From NCBI RefSeq assembly GCF_001949145.1, contig NW_019091651.1:53404-117403 (forward strand): 64,000 nucleotides of DNA. Reading direction: 5' to 3'. Below the pieces are notes generated by a model. It searched no databases, had not been told where the DNA came from, and saw nothing but the letters and a program-made list of their open reading frames with translations. Shown here piece after piece: positions 1-12,339 of the stretch. Made by a program: the position numbers and the translations under genes. Numbering within the stretch: the first letter of the stretch is position 1; the number at the start of each line of letters is the position of its first letter. Origin of the DNA: Acanthaster planci (Eukaryota > Echinodermata > Asteroidea > Valvatida > Acanthasteridae).

Positions 1-3000
1 CTTGACTTTGATCCTATATTGTTTTGTCTCTTAGCTGCCCTGCATCTCGGCAATCATCAAGGCTGCTTTTCCTAATGAGCCAGCTTGTCACCTAAATGGA
101 AGAATGATAAACAGATTTGTAAAGAATTGCACATGCTAATTAAACTAATTTTAAAATATGAGCTCGATACATGCACACAAAAAAACAATCAACTTACCAG
201 CAGAACTATTGCCCAAGTTTCTTACATGTCGGCCATGACAAGAGTTTAAGATGTTCTGAATTAAACTGAAAATCATGTAGAAAATAGTCAATATCTGTTA
301 TCAAATTAAAAGCAGTATTTTTCCTACCGTGGCCATGACTGAAAAGGCCGAACTTTCCAAAATACATTTACTTTTATGGGCAACTAGCGCATGTACGGTA
401 GATGACTATTCGCCTGGGAGTCACATGGACAATCGCTCATTGAAGTTGTAGTCCAGAGCCACATGTCGCTTTGCAAAGGCTTTGTAGAAAGAATACAGAT
501 TGATAGCTATTATGTCCCAAAATTGGCCCGGAGTATGCCCAATAAAGTATTGCAAAAAAAGTGGGATTGCCGCCGCGCAGTAAAAAAAAAACACACGCCG
601 CCATTTTGAATTGCAACAGATACAACTTGCTCTAGTTCACCTGGTTTCCCACATTTGTGATTTGAGGACCATGTACATAGAAATTGGTGAATATGCAGCG
701 GTGTATAGAAATCATAATTCAAATTGAATTAATATTATATATGTGTTTTCTTCAGCGAGAAATAAGTCGTGAATGTTTCATTTCAGATAATTGTAAGCCA
801 GCCCCGAGGGGTTGGTGGAAAGGTAATCTGAAAATGAGCAAAGTTATGCAAACATCAGTAATTGTTGCAAAACTGGACAACGTCTTTAATCACTGGCTGC
901 TCATCAAGGAATGCTTGAGACCGCCAAGGTGAACAAAGAGGGTGAAGTTCCATTTCCTGCTGGGTGCCTTAGCCAATCAGAAGGAAGTGACCATGGCAAC
1001 TGGGTCACTGCCCAGCTGACCAACTGTACAGGCTAAAAGTGAGCATGTGCTAGCCACAAGAGCACAGGGAAAGTGCATGAGGCAAACATACGGGGAAAGA
1101 CTATTTTTTTTGGGGGGGGGGAATTTCCTAAAACTTTCTCTCAGCTTTCGGAGGGGCCCTACATAATGGACAAAACACAAAATGCAAGGACTAAAACAAG
1201 TTAAATGTAAGTTGGTCCCACTGGGCCTGATTAGCCATCTATACACTCTGTCTCGGTACCGGGTGCCAATCAATAACGGCACCATGCGGGCCAACGCAGT
1301 GTCAAACAAAACTAGGTGTTTATTTTGCAGACTACATTCCCTGGAAATTCTTTTCAGATAGGTGATTATGAGAAGACTCCATAACGTTGAAACCCGTTCT
1401 TCAATTTTTATGCCAGGCTTAGACTACGCCCGTCGCAAAAGACAGTGAAAATCTAGCATTTTTTTCAGTCGGAAACGTGATGCATTGCTTTTGGTGAGGG
1501 TGCCCAGGGAAATGTGGACTGAGGCGTTTCCTGGCCACTTTCCTCAGGCTCTTAAAAACAAATCTACAAGATTTAAGTTTATGGGAGGTGCATTTGGCTA
1601 TCAGAAGTCGTTTTTTGACAGGCATGATTTTGATTCTTTTTTAATTTATTTTTGAGGCGAATATACATGTAGTACCGGTGAAAAGCCCGGACGCAGCGTG
1701 GATTAACATTTATCCAGAGGGAAAGGAAACTCGTATTTAAGAAAACGATGGCTCTCCATGCGTCAAAGTGAATGAATATCGAATCAAATGGCTATAAGTT
1801 AAAAATGTTACTTTAATTTGTCCTAAACACTGACATTCTGGCCTTGTTAATGTTCGCAATACATATTGCCTACCCAGCTACACGTGCACAATCAATTTTG
1901 TGTGACGTCAGGGCTATGCAGGTACGTAATTGGTCAATTGGTGGTATGGTGGTAGTCTGTCCATGCCTGTTCCACGTGGCTTGTTCTTACACTGTACCAC
2001 TGATTCAGATGAAGGGCCGTGTCCATAGTTAAGCCATTGTACATAATATTTGTGAATTTTTTAAAAACATACACGCAATTGAGTTTTGTTTTAGAGTCTA
2101 TAAAATTTCGTTACATGACCAAATTAAATGCTTTGCCAGAAAATCTGCTTTTGTTAGGTGGTTCTGACTGATAGGATTTCTCACTTTCTAGCTTGATTTT
2201 TTGTCCAAACTTGCTGATCCAGATAATTATAAACCAATCCAGAAAATGGCAGCGGCGCTTTCGACAATCCTGTTTATCTCAAATTAAAAGCTTTAAATTT
2301 GGAAAAGTATCTCCTTCACACAAGGTGAGCGATTAAGTTATGGATTGTCCGTCCGTAGTCGGAGTTTTGCGATCCGAAACTACGAAAATATTTTTTGTTT
2401 TTCATGGGACTTACTGTTTTTTTGTCCACATATAGAGACGGTACTGCAAAATTCCCAATATTAATGCCGACAAATTCCTTGTGTTCATTCCAACGTTGCA
2501 CAATAAACCTCTTCGTACTTTGAAAACTTAGGACAGCAGAATGGGGGGAAAATCCAGTGGATAAAATCGGGGCGGTGAAAATTGTAGCGCAGGCATACAA
2601 TTTTCGTCAGGGCGTTCCACAGCAGGCCCTACATAAAAAGGGTGCCACGAGCGTTTTTTGTACCTTGACCAACATTTTCTTGAAAAGAATGTTAATGCTT
2701 AATTTTTCTATCTGTGTGTTAGTTGACCTGTCTGGAAAGTGGCATCGGTATTCCTGATGATCCCATACAATCCAGATCATTTCGGGGCAGCAGAGATATC
2801 TTTTTAAACAAAAGGTGGACCGTTAATTCCATTTCATGAGATTTCGTGAATCAGTTGTGCTGAATCAAATCAAGCCAGCACTCTTCGTGAACAGACTGCT
2901 TGGTAGTGACAGTAATATCTGCACTGATTGATATCGAAAGAATTATTTTACGCTCATTATTGCAGGTTGGACAACTCAGTGTAGTTCGTTGTGCATTGTG

Positions 3001-3355
3001 ATTGGATTTTTAACATTGGGATCGTGAATTTAATAGGGGTTTAACACGTACGCCACGATTTTAAAGACATGCCAACATGCATTTAATTGCGGCAAACGGA
3101 ATGCAGTTCGCGTGTGTAAGTGTGCAGCATTTCCCTTCTCACGTTCACAGGTCAATGATACCACTTAAGGCATTGCGGATGCGGTTTACCCAATACACGT
3201 TTCCGCTGTCTGGTAAACCCTTTTTTGTGCGCGTATTCACAGAATTACATTTATGACTTTCTGAATCATGTGAGAGTCTGCACTTTTATTTCTCTTTAGT
3301 TGCATTATTTCCATATTTGCACAATGTCATTGAAAATCATCCATTTCTTTAATAG
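1..3355. other. Non-coding, upstream or intronic DNA
   Basis: I recognise no gene here. The open frames are short and show no family resemblance. It lies before the first confident ankyrin exon and ends in a splice acceptor (polypyrimidine stretch then AG at 3354-3355), so at least its right part is intron. A short stretch after position 34 could read as ankyrin-like residues but runs into a stop. Confidence 0.5.
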
Positions 3356-3541
3356 TTTGGACGAACTGCACTGTCTTGGGCAGCTATGTCAGGAAAAGCC
3401 GATGCAGTTCAGAGTTTGCTAAGATACAGTGCTCATCCAGGAATTAGAGATGCAAACGGAATGTTGCCACTTCACTATGCTTGTCTTCATGGACATGTAC
3501 AGTGTGCTCAACTGATTGTCAGTACCACTAAGGGGCTCACG
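3356..3541 (+). CDS. Ankyrin-repeat gene, internal exon A
   Basis: This is a 186-base exon (62 codons, phase 0 at both ends). It is preceded by a T-rich tract and AG, and followed by the strong donor GGTGAGT at 3541. The translation has no stop and carries nearly two ankyrin repeats: GRTALSWAAMSGKADAV, then DANGMLPLHYACLHGHV, with the usual TALxxAA and PLHYAC helix signatures, the G-x-L/M turn and LL/LI ends. Ankyrin repeats are protein-binding solenoids, so the product is probably a soluble scaffold or adaptor, but the repeats alone do not identify the family. It must be preceded by at least one exon to the left, which I did not find. The next exon in phase is at 12709, across an intron filled by a DIRS element. 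Confidence 0.9.
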
Positions 3542-5480
3542 GTGAGTATCAGTGTTTGGGTTTAGTTCTCAAATCCAAGTACAGATTGCTCTGATTACTT
3601 TATGGGCTGAGTCCTGGGCTGAGTACAAGTACACTGGTGATGAGTCCGAGTCCAAAGCACCAAGTAGGAGATGTTCAAGGCCAAGCACTGAGCAGAGTCT
3701 GAGTACCGAAGTCCAAATCCGACATGTATAATACCAAGAAGATTACCAAGAACTGAACAATGGAAATACTAAGTGAACACAGTTACATATATAATACAAA
3801 GACTCACCATGCAACAATCGCCTTTACCGAGCAGTTGACACTTTCAACTTTTATTTGTGTAAAATGTTTACCTATTGGCTAATCAATGAATTCTTTATCA
3901 GTTTCTGTTCATCAAGCTTTTTTTTTTATAAACAAATCATTGATAACTGGGTAAACACCTGAGGACTCAGACAACCTTTTGTGTGATAAAAAATAAAGTG
4001 CAATAGGATAAAAAAAATGGCTTATTGAAAATTATCAGCACATTCAACTATGAAAAAGCTACAAAAGTGTGCAACAAAACCTCTTTCAGTGTCAGCCCAT
4101 GTGTGTGCACAGTTGGAAATGATGTGATGCTCATTAAGCAATTGGGTATTGGCTAAGTAAGCATAACTGAAGTTGTGGCCCTGACAACGTGTAAAATATC
4201 AAATAATTTTATCGCCTCAAATTTTTCTGTTTGATCCATTAATTTTTTTTTATCTTAGGGCCCCTGTCAACACTAATTCTTTGCCAAACGTCAAAGTATA
4301 TGAAATCCATTTTGACGTTTTATGGAAAAAGTTAACTTGAGTATAGGCCTATATAACCTTTTCAACTTAGGAGCCCTTTTGTTGGTGCATTTTTTTCCCC
4401 TTACAACCTGGACCATGTCTAGTTAGCCAGAGTTTAACGATTATCAAAGGCCAAACCTGCAAAATCTTTGATTCTCGCACATCAACAAAAGGGCCCACAA
4501 TGAGGGCTCTATCTAGTCTAATTTGCAAAACTCTCGCATGATGTCCCACCAACCTGCGTGTAACTTGAGAAATCCTAGGATCTGGACATTGTTGGCACAG
4601 CCAAGCCAAGAATACAAATAAGCTAACCAGCTCACATGGATACTGCATCCCACACATCATTGCTGCATGTCAATACACGATAGTAAGCTGTAAATGCTGA
4701 AAAGCCTCCAAGTTACATATACTTCTATATGGTGATACGTGGATACGCTGTCTAGGCTGAGAAAAGAAAACTCCCATAATTAAGACTCTGGTGATATACA
4801 ATGTACATGTATGTTGGCATTACCAAATTATGCGTTGGGACAATCCCAACCCAATACAGCCGAACAGATATACATGTTGACTAAAATTCCAAATATAACC
4901 ACCACAAGTGGTATGACACAAGTACTGGAAACAATTCACCGAACAGTGACATGAGCACAAAACACTCCTGAAATGAATGAGAGAAGAGCAGGAATAAATC
5001 TTTTAGAAGAATTTTTACATGATGTAGTGGTCTCAACAAACTAAGCCAGAGTGGCTTTTTGCACTCCATAAGCACAGGATTGCAGAATATGACATTGTAT
5101 CATTTTACTCTCTTAACCAGCCACATACCATGGCTACATGCTGGTAAGGACAACCAGCTGCTGCAAACAATTTGCTGGTGCTTCATTATTACAACCGTTG
5201 ATCTACTGATTCAAAGAGAGTTTAGGGTCCAACATCTGTCTCTTGAGAATGATGTATCATATCTTGCAGTGATAAACTGAACTATTTGGCATCATATTTC
5301 TCTACTCAGTGTTACTGTGTTACCTGCAAGTGGGTCCGTAAAAATAGAGCTTCTTATATTACAGGCAATCTGGTGATTACTGATTATCTCATGATTACTG
5401 CACAAAGATTTTACCTATTGCTAAAAGGTAACTTGCTTTCCAAAGGAAAAATAAAAGTATCCACATTGCAGGAAATTTAG
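3542..5480. other. Intron 1 left part, degenerate repeat, no gene
   Basis: No coding region is recognised. At about 3590-3730 there are closely spaced GAGTCC/GAGTAC-type words (a degenerate tandem repeat of 10-20 bases). The rest is A+T-rich intron sequence up to the left terminal repeat of the DIRS element. Confidence 0.4.
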
Positions 5481-5487
5481 TAACAGG

Positions 5488-5640
5488 ATCTTCTGCTTTC
5501 ATCCTACCCCAAACTGTCGCTACACATGCAAATTTCCTTTGTGTCCAATTATCTTTGCTAAAAACTTGATCAACCTCTATACCCATGATGCATAGCAGAG
5601 TAGCCACCATGATTGTCCTTCTTTTTCTTAGCGTCGTTTC
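5488..5640 (+). repeat. DIRS left inverted terminal repeat
   Basis: Its reverse complement aligns with 12486-12615. Shared words include GGATGAAAGCAGAAGA (in the internal copy near 12358), ATGCATCA-GGTATAGA and ACACAAAGGAAATTTGCAT. Similar sequence recurs at 58851-58990, the left end of a second DIRS element. Confidence 0.8.
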
Positions 5641-5837
5641 TAACGGATATGTTATATGTCAAACACGGCATGTCCTCCAAAGATGAAGATATCACTTCTG
5701 CAGCTAGTCTCACAACCCTTGAAGCACCTCTCTGTCTTCTTCAGTGAGACATGATCCAAATTTTGGGCCTGCCCTTTAATTCTACCCAGGCTGAGCCCCC
5801 ATCTTATGTCTCCTACAAACACTACCCTGCTTGACTA

Positions 5838-6900
5838 GTGACTTTAACGTCTCTCTTTCTGGAACTACCGTTGGACCGCTCATGTGTCAAGATGCTCAAA
5901 GTCCTCTCTGAAGCAAAGCACTGGCACCCATACCCCTCCAGGATGTCATCCTATTTTCAGTTTTCCCGAGCAGACTTTGATAATTTCATCTCTGTCTCCA
6001 ACATCCCCATCACTACTAGAGCTAAGATGGCTTGTGACACTGCCAGATCAGTCCGGAGGTACCTTTTTAAGACAAGGACAAGTTTAATTATGACACTACC
6101 TTGATCAACCTTAACAAAGCTTCCCATCACAGTCTCTGCTGCTCCACCTTTCTATCCCTTCTGAATACTTGGCACTTGCCTGCAAAGAAAACTCGCCTGT
6201 TACTACAAACCTTGCAGCTGTTGCAGTCCGAGCTCTTGATGAAAACATCAAAACTATTTTCAAGCAATTTGCACAGATTTCTTAACTGGCTACATCTGCC
6301 AAAAGATCCAACGTGCTCTCCACCATGAATATTTCTAATGAAGGAAGCAATTTAAAGATCTCCTGCTCTATAGCAAGGATGTGTTCACCGGGAAATTTGT
6401 TGAAACTTTGGAGGCCGAGGCTAAGGGACTTGACACTTCCTACAAGCTTACCTTTCTCAAACTTCCCCCTCCTCCAACCCAGCGTCAGCACCGTGCAGGT
6501 GACCATCGAGTCCAGGCCCCCCAATTGCCTCACACCATAGGGTCTCTGGTCCCTCTCACTCCTTTCATCTGCCCATTCAACAGTCGAGTCCCTCTTTTGC
6601 CTAATCTACAAAGTCAACACAGAAGTGCAGCGAGGGAAAGGAGTCCAACCAGTAGTACCCCCCGATTGTTCTGTCTACACGGAGCAACCCCCGACCCCGT
6701 CTGGGGCTGCCTGCAAGCTTTTGCAGGGTTCTGGAGAAACATCACATCTGACAGTTTGGTGCTTGTGACCATCTCCCTCAGATACTCCCTCAAATGCACA
6801 AGCACCCCTCCGTCTGTGCCACTTCTCTGCCCAACTCCAATCCCGAGAGAAACAAACAAGAGGCACTAGAGTCTGAAATAGAGGCTCTCGTCCTGAAGCA
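5838..6900 (+). pseudogene. DIRS gag-like ORF remnant
   Basis: The sequence sits between the left terminal repeat and the RT domain, where DIRS elements encode a gag-like protein. The first segment (5838-6100) contains a stretch like LPLDRSCVKMLKVLSEA followed by SYFQFSRADFDNF, a composition I associate with DIRS ORF1 products. Further segments are spread over other frames (6101-6328, 6313-6540, 6381-6869), so several frameshifts and stops are present. The assignment rests mainly on position, because gag proteins diverge quickly. Confidence 0.45.
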
Positions 6901-7480
6901 AGCTGTCCACCTCGTTCCCTTGTCTCTTGAAAGTGAGTGCTTTGTCTCCTCTTTCTTCCTCACCCCGAAAAAGGAACCCAGTTAATGGAGCCCCTTAATA
7001 AATTTCAAACCTCTGAACAAGTTCATCAGCCTGAGGAAATTCCGTATGGAGACACTCCGAAGGGTAACCCAGTCTCTTACCATCCCTTCCAGGGCATCAT
7101 CTGTAGACCTGAAGGATGCCTATGTCCACATTCTAATCCACCCTGAAGACTACAATTTCCTCCTCTTTCTGTACAACAGGAAGTTATTCAAGTTCATGGC
7201 CCTTCCCTTTGGCTGGTCCACCTCTCCAAGAGTCTACACACGAGTAGTAAAAATTGTTGCCGTCCACCTCTGGAAGCAGTTTTAATATCTGGACAACTAG
7301 CTCATTGTTGGCAGGACTCTCTATGAAATAGCGCCTTCTATTTGCCTCACCTCTGACCTTACCAGATGCCTAGGGTTCCTAATCAATCATGAGAAAACAA
7401 GGCCAACTTTCACCCAACACCTGACATATCTGGGGACGGTCCTCGATCTACAACAGGGTATAATTTCACCGACCACCGAA
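6900..7480 (+). pseudogene. DIRS reverse transcriptase (inactive)
   Basis: The N-terminal part reads LESECFVSSFFLTPKKE (first conserved block, normally ending in a basic KKDG-type motif). After a frameshift come LKDAYVHILIHPEDY and ALPFGWSTSPRVYTRV, which are the typical DIRS/Ngaro RT palm motifs with the first catalytic Asp in LKDAY. The active-site box is at 7286-7300 and reads YLDN followed by TAG where the family has YLDD-W. Both changes can be explained by G-to-A transitions, so a catalytic Asp is lost and the frame is stopped. The thumb part follows as CLGFLINHEKTRPTF and LTYLGTVLDL. It acts, when intact, in reverse transcription of the element RNA. Confidence 0.85.
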
Positions 7481-7544
7481 CACTTCAACAACCCCCTGGA
7501 ATGCATTAATCTTTTTTCCTCTGGTCAGTTGGCCCCTACCCTAC

Positions 7545-8092
7545 GTGCGACCACTACAACTCCATCTCTTGTCATTCTTCAGGCCCAAATGGGACTTTAT
7601 CCGCCCCCACCTCCGGTGGTGGCTGGTAAGAAGACATCTTTCTCTCGGGATCTCTTTTCCAAAAGCAGACCCGGAAGTGACAATAACCACTGACCCATCC
7701 CACCTTGGCTTAGGAGTTTCCTTACCTCCACTCCAGGCATCCCAGGAATGTGGAAACACCAATTCCTAGGGAATCACATCAATGTGCTGGAACTACAAGT
7801 AGCAGTCAATGCGCCTCAGCACTTCCTCACAAGTGTCAAAGACAAATGCGTACTGATACACTCGGACAACACCACAGTAGTGGCTTATATCCACCATCAA
7901 GGAAGCACTCATTCACCTTGTCTATGCCTCTTGACCAGACGCATGTTCCTGTGGATGCAAGACAAAGGAATCAAGCTCCAAGTGAGTCACATTGTGAAAG
8001 ACAACAACTCGATTGCAGACGCACTCTCTCAGGGAAAAGTACAATCAACAGAATGGACACTGCATCCCAGCATGACAGAGCAAATCTGCTGA
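7545..8092 (+). pseudogene. DIRS RNase H domain
   Basis: The segment before it contains LRWWLVRRHLSLGISF, typical of the RT-RNase H junction in DIRS elements. The RNase H core follows: TITTDPSHLGLGVSL (first catalytic Asp), then after a frameshift near 7750 INVLELQVAVNAPQHF (catalytic Glu), LIHSDNTTVVAYIHHQG (Asp) and NNSIADALSQ (last Asp). All four expected acidic positions can be seen, although they are split over two frames. The tail (EWTLHPSM) leads into the spacer before the recombinase. The family degrades the RNA strand of the RNA-DNA hybrid. Confidence 0.85.
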
Positions 8093-8637
8093 AGTCAAAA
8101 AGCCAAACATTGACCTATTCACCTCAGTGGAGAATGCCAAACTGCAGGTGTTCTACAGCAGATTTTCATCACCCGCAGGCCCGGCTGACAGGTGCTCTCC
8201 AGATCAACTGGGACAGGATGCTGGCCTAAGCTTTTCCACCAATATCCTTGATCTCAAAAGTCCTCTCCAAAATTGAGCAGGAACAATGTCAAGTTCTCTT
8301 CATCACCCCGTTCTGGCCATGCCAGGCCGGGTTTCCCTGATTATCCGGACTGCTCTTCCAGACACTGCTCGTTCTACCCACTAGACCAGACTTCCTCCAC
8401 CAGCTGAAGTCCAATGTACCAGTATCCCCGTACCTCACTTGTTGACGTTGGTCAAATGATCATTCTAATCCCTTTTTGAGGAAGATGCCCAGATGGCCGC
8501 GAGAAGTCAATGTCAGTTGACACACAGCATCTACAGCAGCAGACTACAACATTTCAATTCATGGTGTGCAGAACAAAGTTCCTGTAACCACTGTGGGTGA
8601 TTTCTTCATGTATCCGTTCAAATTGGCCCTACAGGTA
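8093..8637 (+). pseudogene. DIRS spacer and N-terminal tyrosine recombinase part
   Basis: The sequence after RNase H reads, in shifting frames, PNIDLFTSVENAKLQVF and CQVLFITPFWPCQAGF, both recurrent in the RNase H-to-recombinase spacer of DIRS elements. The SAM-like N-terminal domain of the recombinase begins near 8520 with HSIYSSRLQHFNSWC. After a frameshift it continues as VTTVGDFFMYPFKLAL and stops exactly at the insertion of the 2.84-kb element (GTA at 8635-8637). The remainder of the recombinase is at 11482-12260. Confidence 0.75.
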
Positions 8638-9120
8638 AGGGGAGAATTCCTTTTTTAACCCAGCAGTACCTCGAGGTTGACCCTACGGTACCTCAGGGTT
8701 TTTCGCAGTGCCGCCAGGGGTTCTCTGTAATGAGTTCATCATCTTTGGGTCTATGCACACCAAGCTCTATGGTCGTCAAAACCTGGACGCTTCATCCGGC
8801 TACAAGCACACACAATAGAAATGCTTGATTACACCCTAATCTCCTGTTAATCTGCAGTGTCCATGGTGAATTCAAAGGCCACTAAATTGAAAGGAACTTT
8901 TCGGGGAGGAACACTCAAAACCCGCACAGTGTATACTGTATGACCTGGGATACTGGTTTTGAATGATTGATAATTATCGAGACACTTTTTATACTAACTG
9001 TTACTTTTCTTTGCACGTGAATTGTTATAACTACGTGTAGGCCTGTATGTACTTGCCGTTTGGTACAATGAATGCAGGTTGACTTGGTCCAGAGACCAAA
9101 GTATGCAGAGCCAATGAGTA

Positions 9121-10071
9121 CCATAATTTTCGGAATATAAGCCGCAGCTTATACTTTGATTTTCACAATGAAAAATGTCCCTGCCGCTCATACACTGGTT
9201 GGCTCATACGACAACATTTGAAACATGAAATGTAAATGCCCTGCCGTGCCCTGCCTCCACGCATAACACAGCATAGCCCAAGCCACTGGCCACATCAGCC
9301 AGCCACACAGTTTGTCTTTCATTGGTTGCCGTATACATTTGCTCTTCTGTGTGTTTGATACAAAGGAAACCAGTCCAGAGGGACTAAATAGACTTGTGAA
9401 TGTAACGTTAATACACACCTCACAAATCTTGTTTGTCTTTTAAGGTTGTGCAATCCATGCTGTTTATTGTTTCACTGGTCATTTGGTGACTGATAAATAA
9501 AAGAACAAACAAACTGCTGCATGGCTCACCCAGCAAGAACGCTCATCCAGCCCTCAAAATTGGTAATTTTGAGGGCTTGAGAAAGTTTAGATTTAATGTC
9601 AAACTTGTTCGTTTGCCGCTAGAAATAACAATGGAAGATGTCATACCCAATAGTGACACAAACCCTAAAGTTGGGCACTCCACTTTTTCAAAGCTAACTT
9701 TTAGTTTCCTCTTTTGAGATTTTTTCCTCCAATTTTACAAAAAGGGGAAATTAACGGAAGTTCAAATATTCTGATTCATTACTCGATGTCATATACCTGC
9801 CACATAGTTCAGATGCAATTTTATTTTGGCCCTATTTGCCGACTTTTTTCCAAAGTGCAAAATGAACTCTTCAAATGCCTCACTAGAAGGTGTCTCGTAA
9901 TACTCTACATATACTGGCACTTCAGCGGTGCACAGCGTGTGATGACTTCGACATGTCAACAACGCAGTGTGGCTTATATTCTACAGCGGATACACCGACT
10001 TTAAATTTGAATGTGGAAATTTTTGCTTGGTGCATTAATACTCTGTACGGCCTTTATTTAGAAAATTACGG
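9121..10071. mobile_element. Foldback element with CCRTAATTTTC ends
   Basis: The left end reads CCATAATTTTCGGAATATAA, and the right end on the opposite strand reads CCGTAATTTTCTAAATAAAG. Internal words such as GGCTTATATTCTAC and AAGCCGCAGCTTATAC recur. This is the pattern of a common family of non-autonomous DNA transposons in animals, possibly hAT. I see no convincing target duplication and no coding region, so the exact limits are uncertain. Confidence 0.5.
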
Positions 10072-10676
10072 AAAACACATAACCTTTTATTCAACTTTGA
10101 TCTTTTTATTCAATATTTATTCACGCGACACAACAACAATGAATCGTCTTTCCAATGCTTCTTCTCAACTCGTCATTTCTGTTAATCCTGGAGAATGAAG
10201 GAAATAAACATTTAAAACAAGGACGGCAGAAACTGAAGAGAAATGAGTGATATTTGTTAAGAGACACTACAAAAAAGTATGTATATGTATCAGGCAATTT
10301 TCCATCAAGCACTTTCCAAATCCTTTTGGGCAATGCCAGCATCTCTCATAAATCCTTTAATCCCATGTAAGTAGGCTTCACCATCTTCATTCAAAGCCCC
10401 AAACCTTTGTTGGCATGCATCAGACCAGGGTAGCACACAGTACATGTACTGTAGGTCACTTGGTCTGAAACTCTCCACCAAAAAAGTCAATATCAGTTGT
10501 TCATTGTTCTTTTACCGACATCAACCGTTCAAAAAATAAAATGAATCGACAAAAGCAGGAGATATCCAATATAATGAAAATATCCACAGATATTATAAGA
10601 ATTCCAAAACTTATGAGGCTGAGTCCCCAAAGATAGTGTTTATCAACACTGACAAGTGATACCACCAATCCTTTAA

Positions 10677-11266
10677 CCACTTGCCACTGGGGACTTCGGT
10701 TTTGGTCACCGTGTGTTTATATGTGTGGCCGGGGTCTCCGAAATCGGACAAAGGGAACTGGGCCTTGTAACAAAAGACCGTACTTGGAACAAAAGACCAG
10801 GCTGCTGGGCGTTACTGACATTTTTCCACTCTCAATAGTGGAGATAATCAAGCCATGTTTTGAATCAGTATACCACAGTTTGGGGCATTTAGTGCGAACA
10901 GATTACCACCGGGACAAAAGTGATCCACCAACGCAGCGATGAGCCACACAGCACCGCTGCACACTAATCTTATAGCCCTTATTGAAAAGAGGTCAGCAGC
11001 GCACTGTGCCAGGTTCGTGAACAAAAGACAGTTATATAACACCACACAATCTGGACTGTTTTTACAAGGCTGCAGGCCTGGCTGAAATACTCGGGCGTCA
11101 ATAGATTTTGTCTGTCAGACTAGAGTGGCCACCACACAGTAATTCTTGTGGGTGTAAGCATCCATTAATTGAAAAGTTGAATTTCTGAAGATATTTTAAA
11201 ACTGAAAATCTTGAAAAAGTCCCGACTATGTGCACTGCATTTTTCAAACCACCCGGCAGCAAGTGG
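10677..11266. mobile_element. piggyBac-type MITE with TTAA flanks
   Basis: The element is bounded by TTAA at 10673-10676 and 11267-11270. The ends are inverted: CCACTTGCC on the left and GGCAGCAAGTGG on the right. piggyBac transposons insert at and duplicate TTAA, so family and boundaries agree. The left arm contains GGCCGGGGTCTCCGAAATCG and GTAACAAAAGACCGTACT, found again at 17780-17892 beside another TTAA. There is no transposase, so it depends on a partner element elsewhere. Confidence 0.75.
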
Positions 11267-11481
11267 TTAATCCTCTAATTATACCACCAAAGTAGCCTTT
11301 CGTTCAAGATACTTTCCCCCTTCCAACTTAGCTCTTTTGTTGCAAACAACCAGGGGAAATCTGAGCTGAAGTTGACCCAAATATTCATGAGTGTATCGTA
11401 CTTATGCATGGTGTCAAACCCCGAGTCATCCCGAGGTTCATCCCCAAGTTACCGCCGGTTAAAAAAGGAATTCTCCCCGTA

Positions 11482-12260
11482 CAACTATCGGCAATTGCCT
11501 ATCTGCCATTGCAGCCATACACAATGGTTTTCCCAATGGCTCAACTCATCAGACAGTGATACCCTCAGACAGACAGGGAATATTTATAGAGCATCCCCCT
11601 ACCAAGTGACTGGTTCCTTCCTGCAGGTATATATCCACCGTCCTCCACCTACTTGCCATTCTCCCTTTTGAGCCCCTTAGCGAAGCGTCATTACTACACA
11701 CAACAGTGAAGGTGGCCTTCCTCCTGGCAGTTAATACCACTTGACACTGACGCAGTGACCTGAAAACTCTATCCACCACCAATGGCCACATCAGATGGGA
11801 ACCTCACAGTGTGCCCCTCATTCCAGCCCCGGGTTTCCTCACCAGAACCAGTTAGCCTCCTTTCACTCTCTTGACATTTATCCTGCACATTGTCAAACAT
11901 GCCAGAAGTTCATATGAGAAGCCATAGTGCCTGGTGAGAGCTCTCAAATGGTATCTAGCCAAAACCAAGAAACTGAGAGGCACAACATCGCAGCTGTTAA
12001 TCACAACCATTAAGCCACAGACACTACAGCCAGATGGGCAGTTTTGGCCATCAAATTCACAAAGCCTTACTGGCCGGACACTTCTGACAATCAGACTCAA
12101 CACCTCATCAGGGCCTGTGACGTCCAAGCCATATCCACTTCCTGGGCCGTGGTAAGGTGATCCTTACATCGGCAACATCAATACCATAACAGATAAATAA
12201 CAGCTCCTTTCTCAGGGGAGTCCACATTACATCTTCTTGCCTTTTATGATTATGCACTCA
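11482..12260 (+). pseudogene. DIRS tyrosine recombinase, C-terminal part
   Basis: The recombinase resumes right after the insertion with QLSAIAYLPLQPYTMVF and continues in broken frames: LLHTTVKVAFLLAVN (helix before the first catalytic Arg), HIRWEPHSVPLIPAPGF, then CLVRALKWYLAKTKKL. The last segment around 12130-12250 resembles the box with His-x-x-Arg and the final Tyr region but is badly shifted. Stops are frequent (for example 11671 and 11790). When intact the enzyme inserts a circular cDNA by strand exchange. Confidence 0.75.
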
Positions 12261-12339
12261 CTTTTAACCCTACACCTCTCTCCCTAACATAGTACGTCCT
12301 CACCTTACCCCGTCCGAGGATCAAGGCTACTCTGCATAT

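Larger units (their letters stand above)
8638..11478. mobile_element. 2.84-kb terminal-inverted-repeat element nested in the DIRS recombinase
   Basis: The outer ends are a perfect 22-base inverted repeat: 8639-8660 and 11457-11478 (GGGGAGAATTCC then T6 and AACC). Weaker similarity continues for about 40 further bases inward. Both ends abut GTA (8635-8637 and 11479-11481), a probable 3-bp target duplication. Removing the element and one GTA would bring the two halves of the DIRS recombinase into one frame, which is strong internal evidence for the boundaries. I recognise no transposase inside, so it is non-autonomous. A 3-bp duplication is compatible with the PIF/Harbinger superfamily, although GTA is not the usual TWA. 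It contains other nested repeats (9121-10071 and 10677-11266). Confidence 0.85.

Noticed and set aside
35-75. Possible ankyrin exon (reading ALHLGNHQGCFS after a good acceptor)
   Set aside because: It meets a stop codon after 13 residues and has no donor in range. The similarity is too short.
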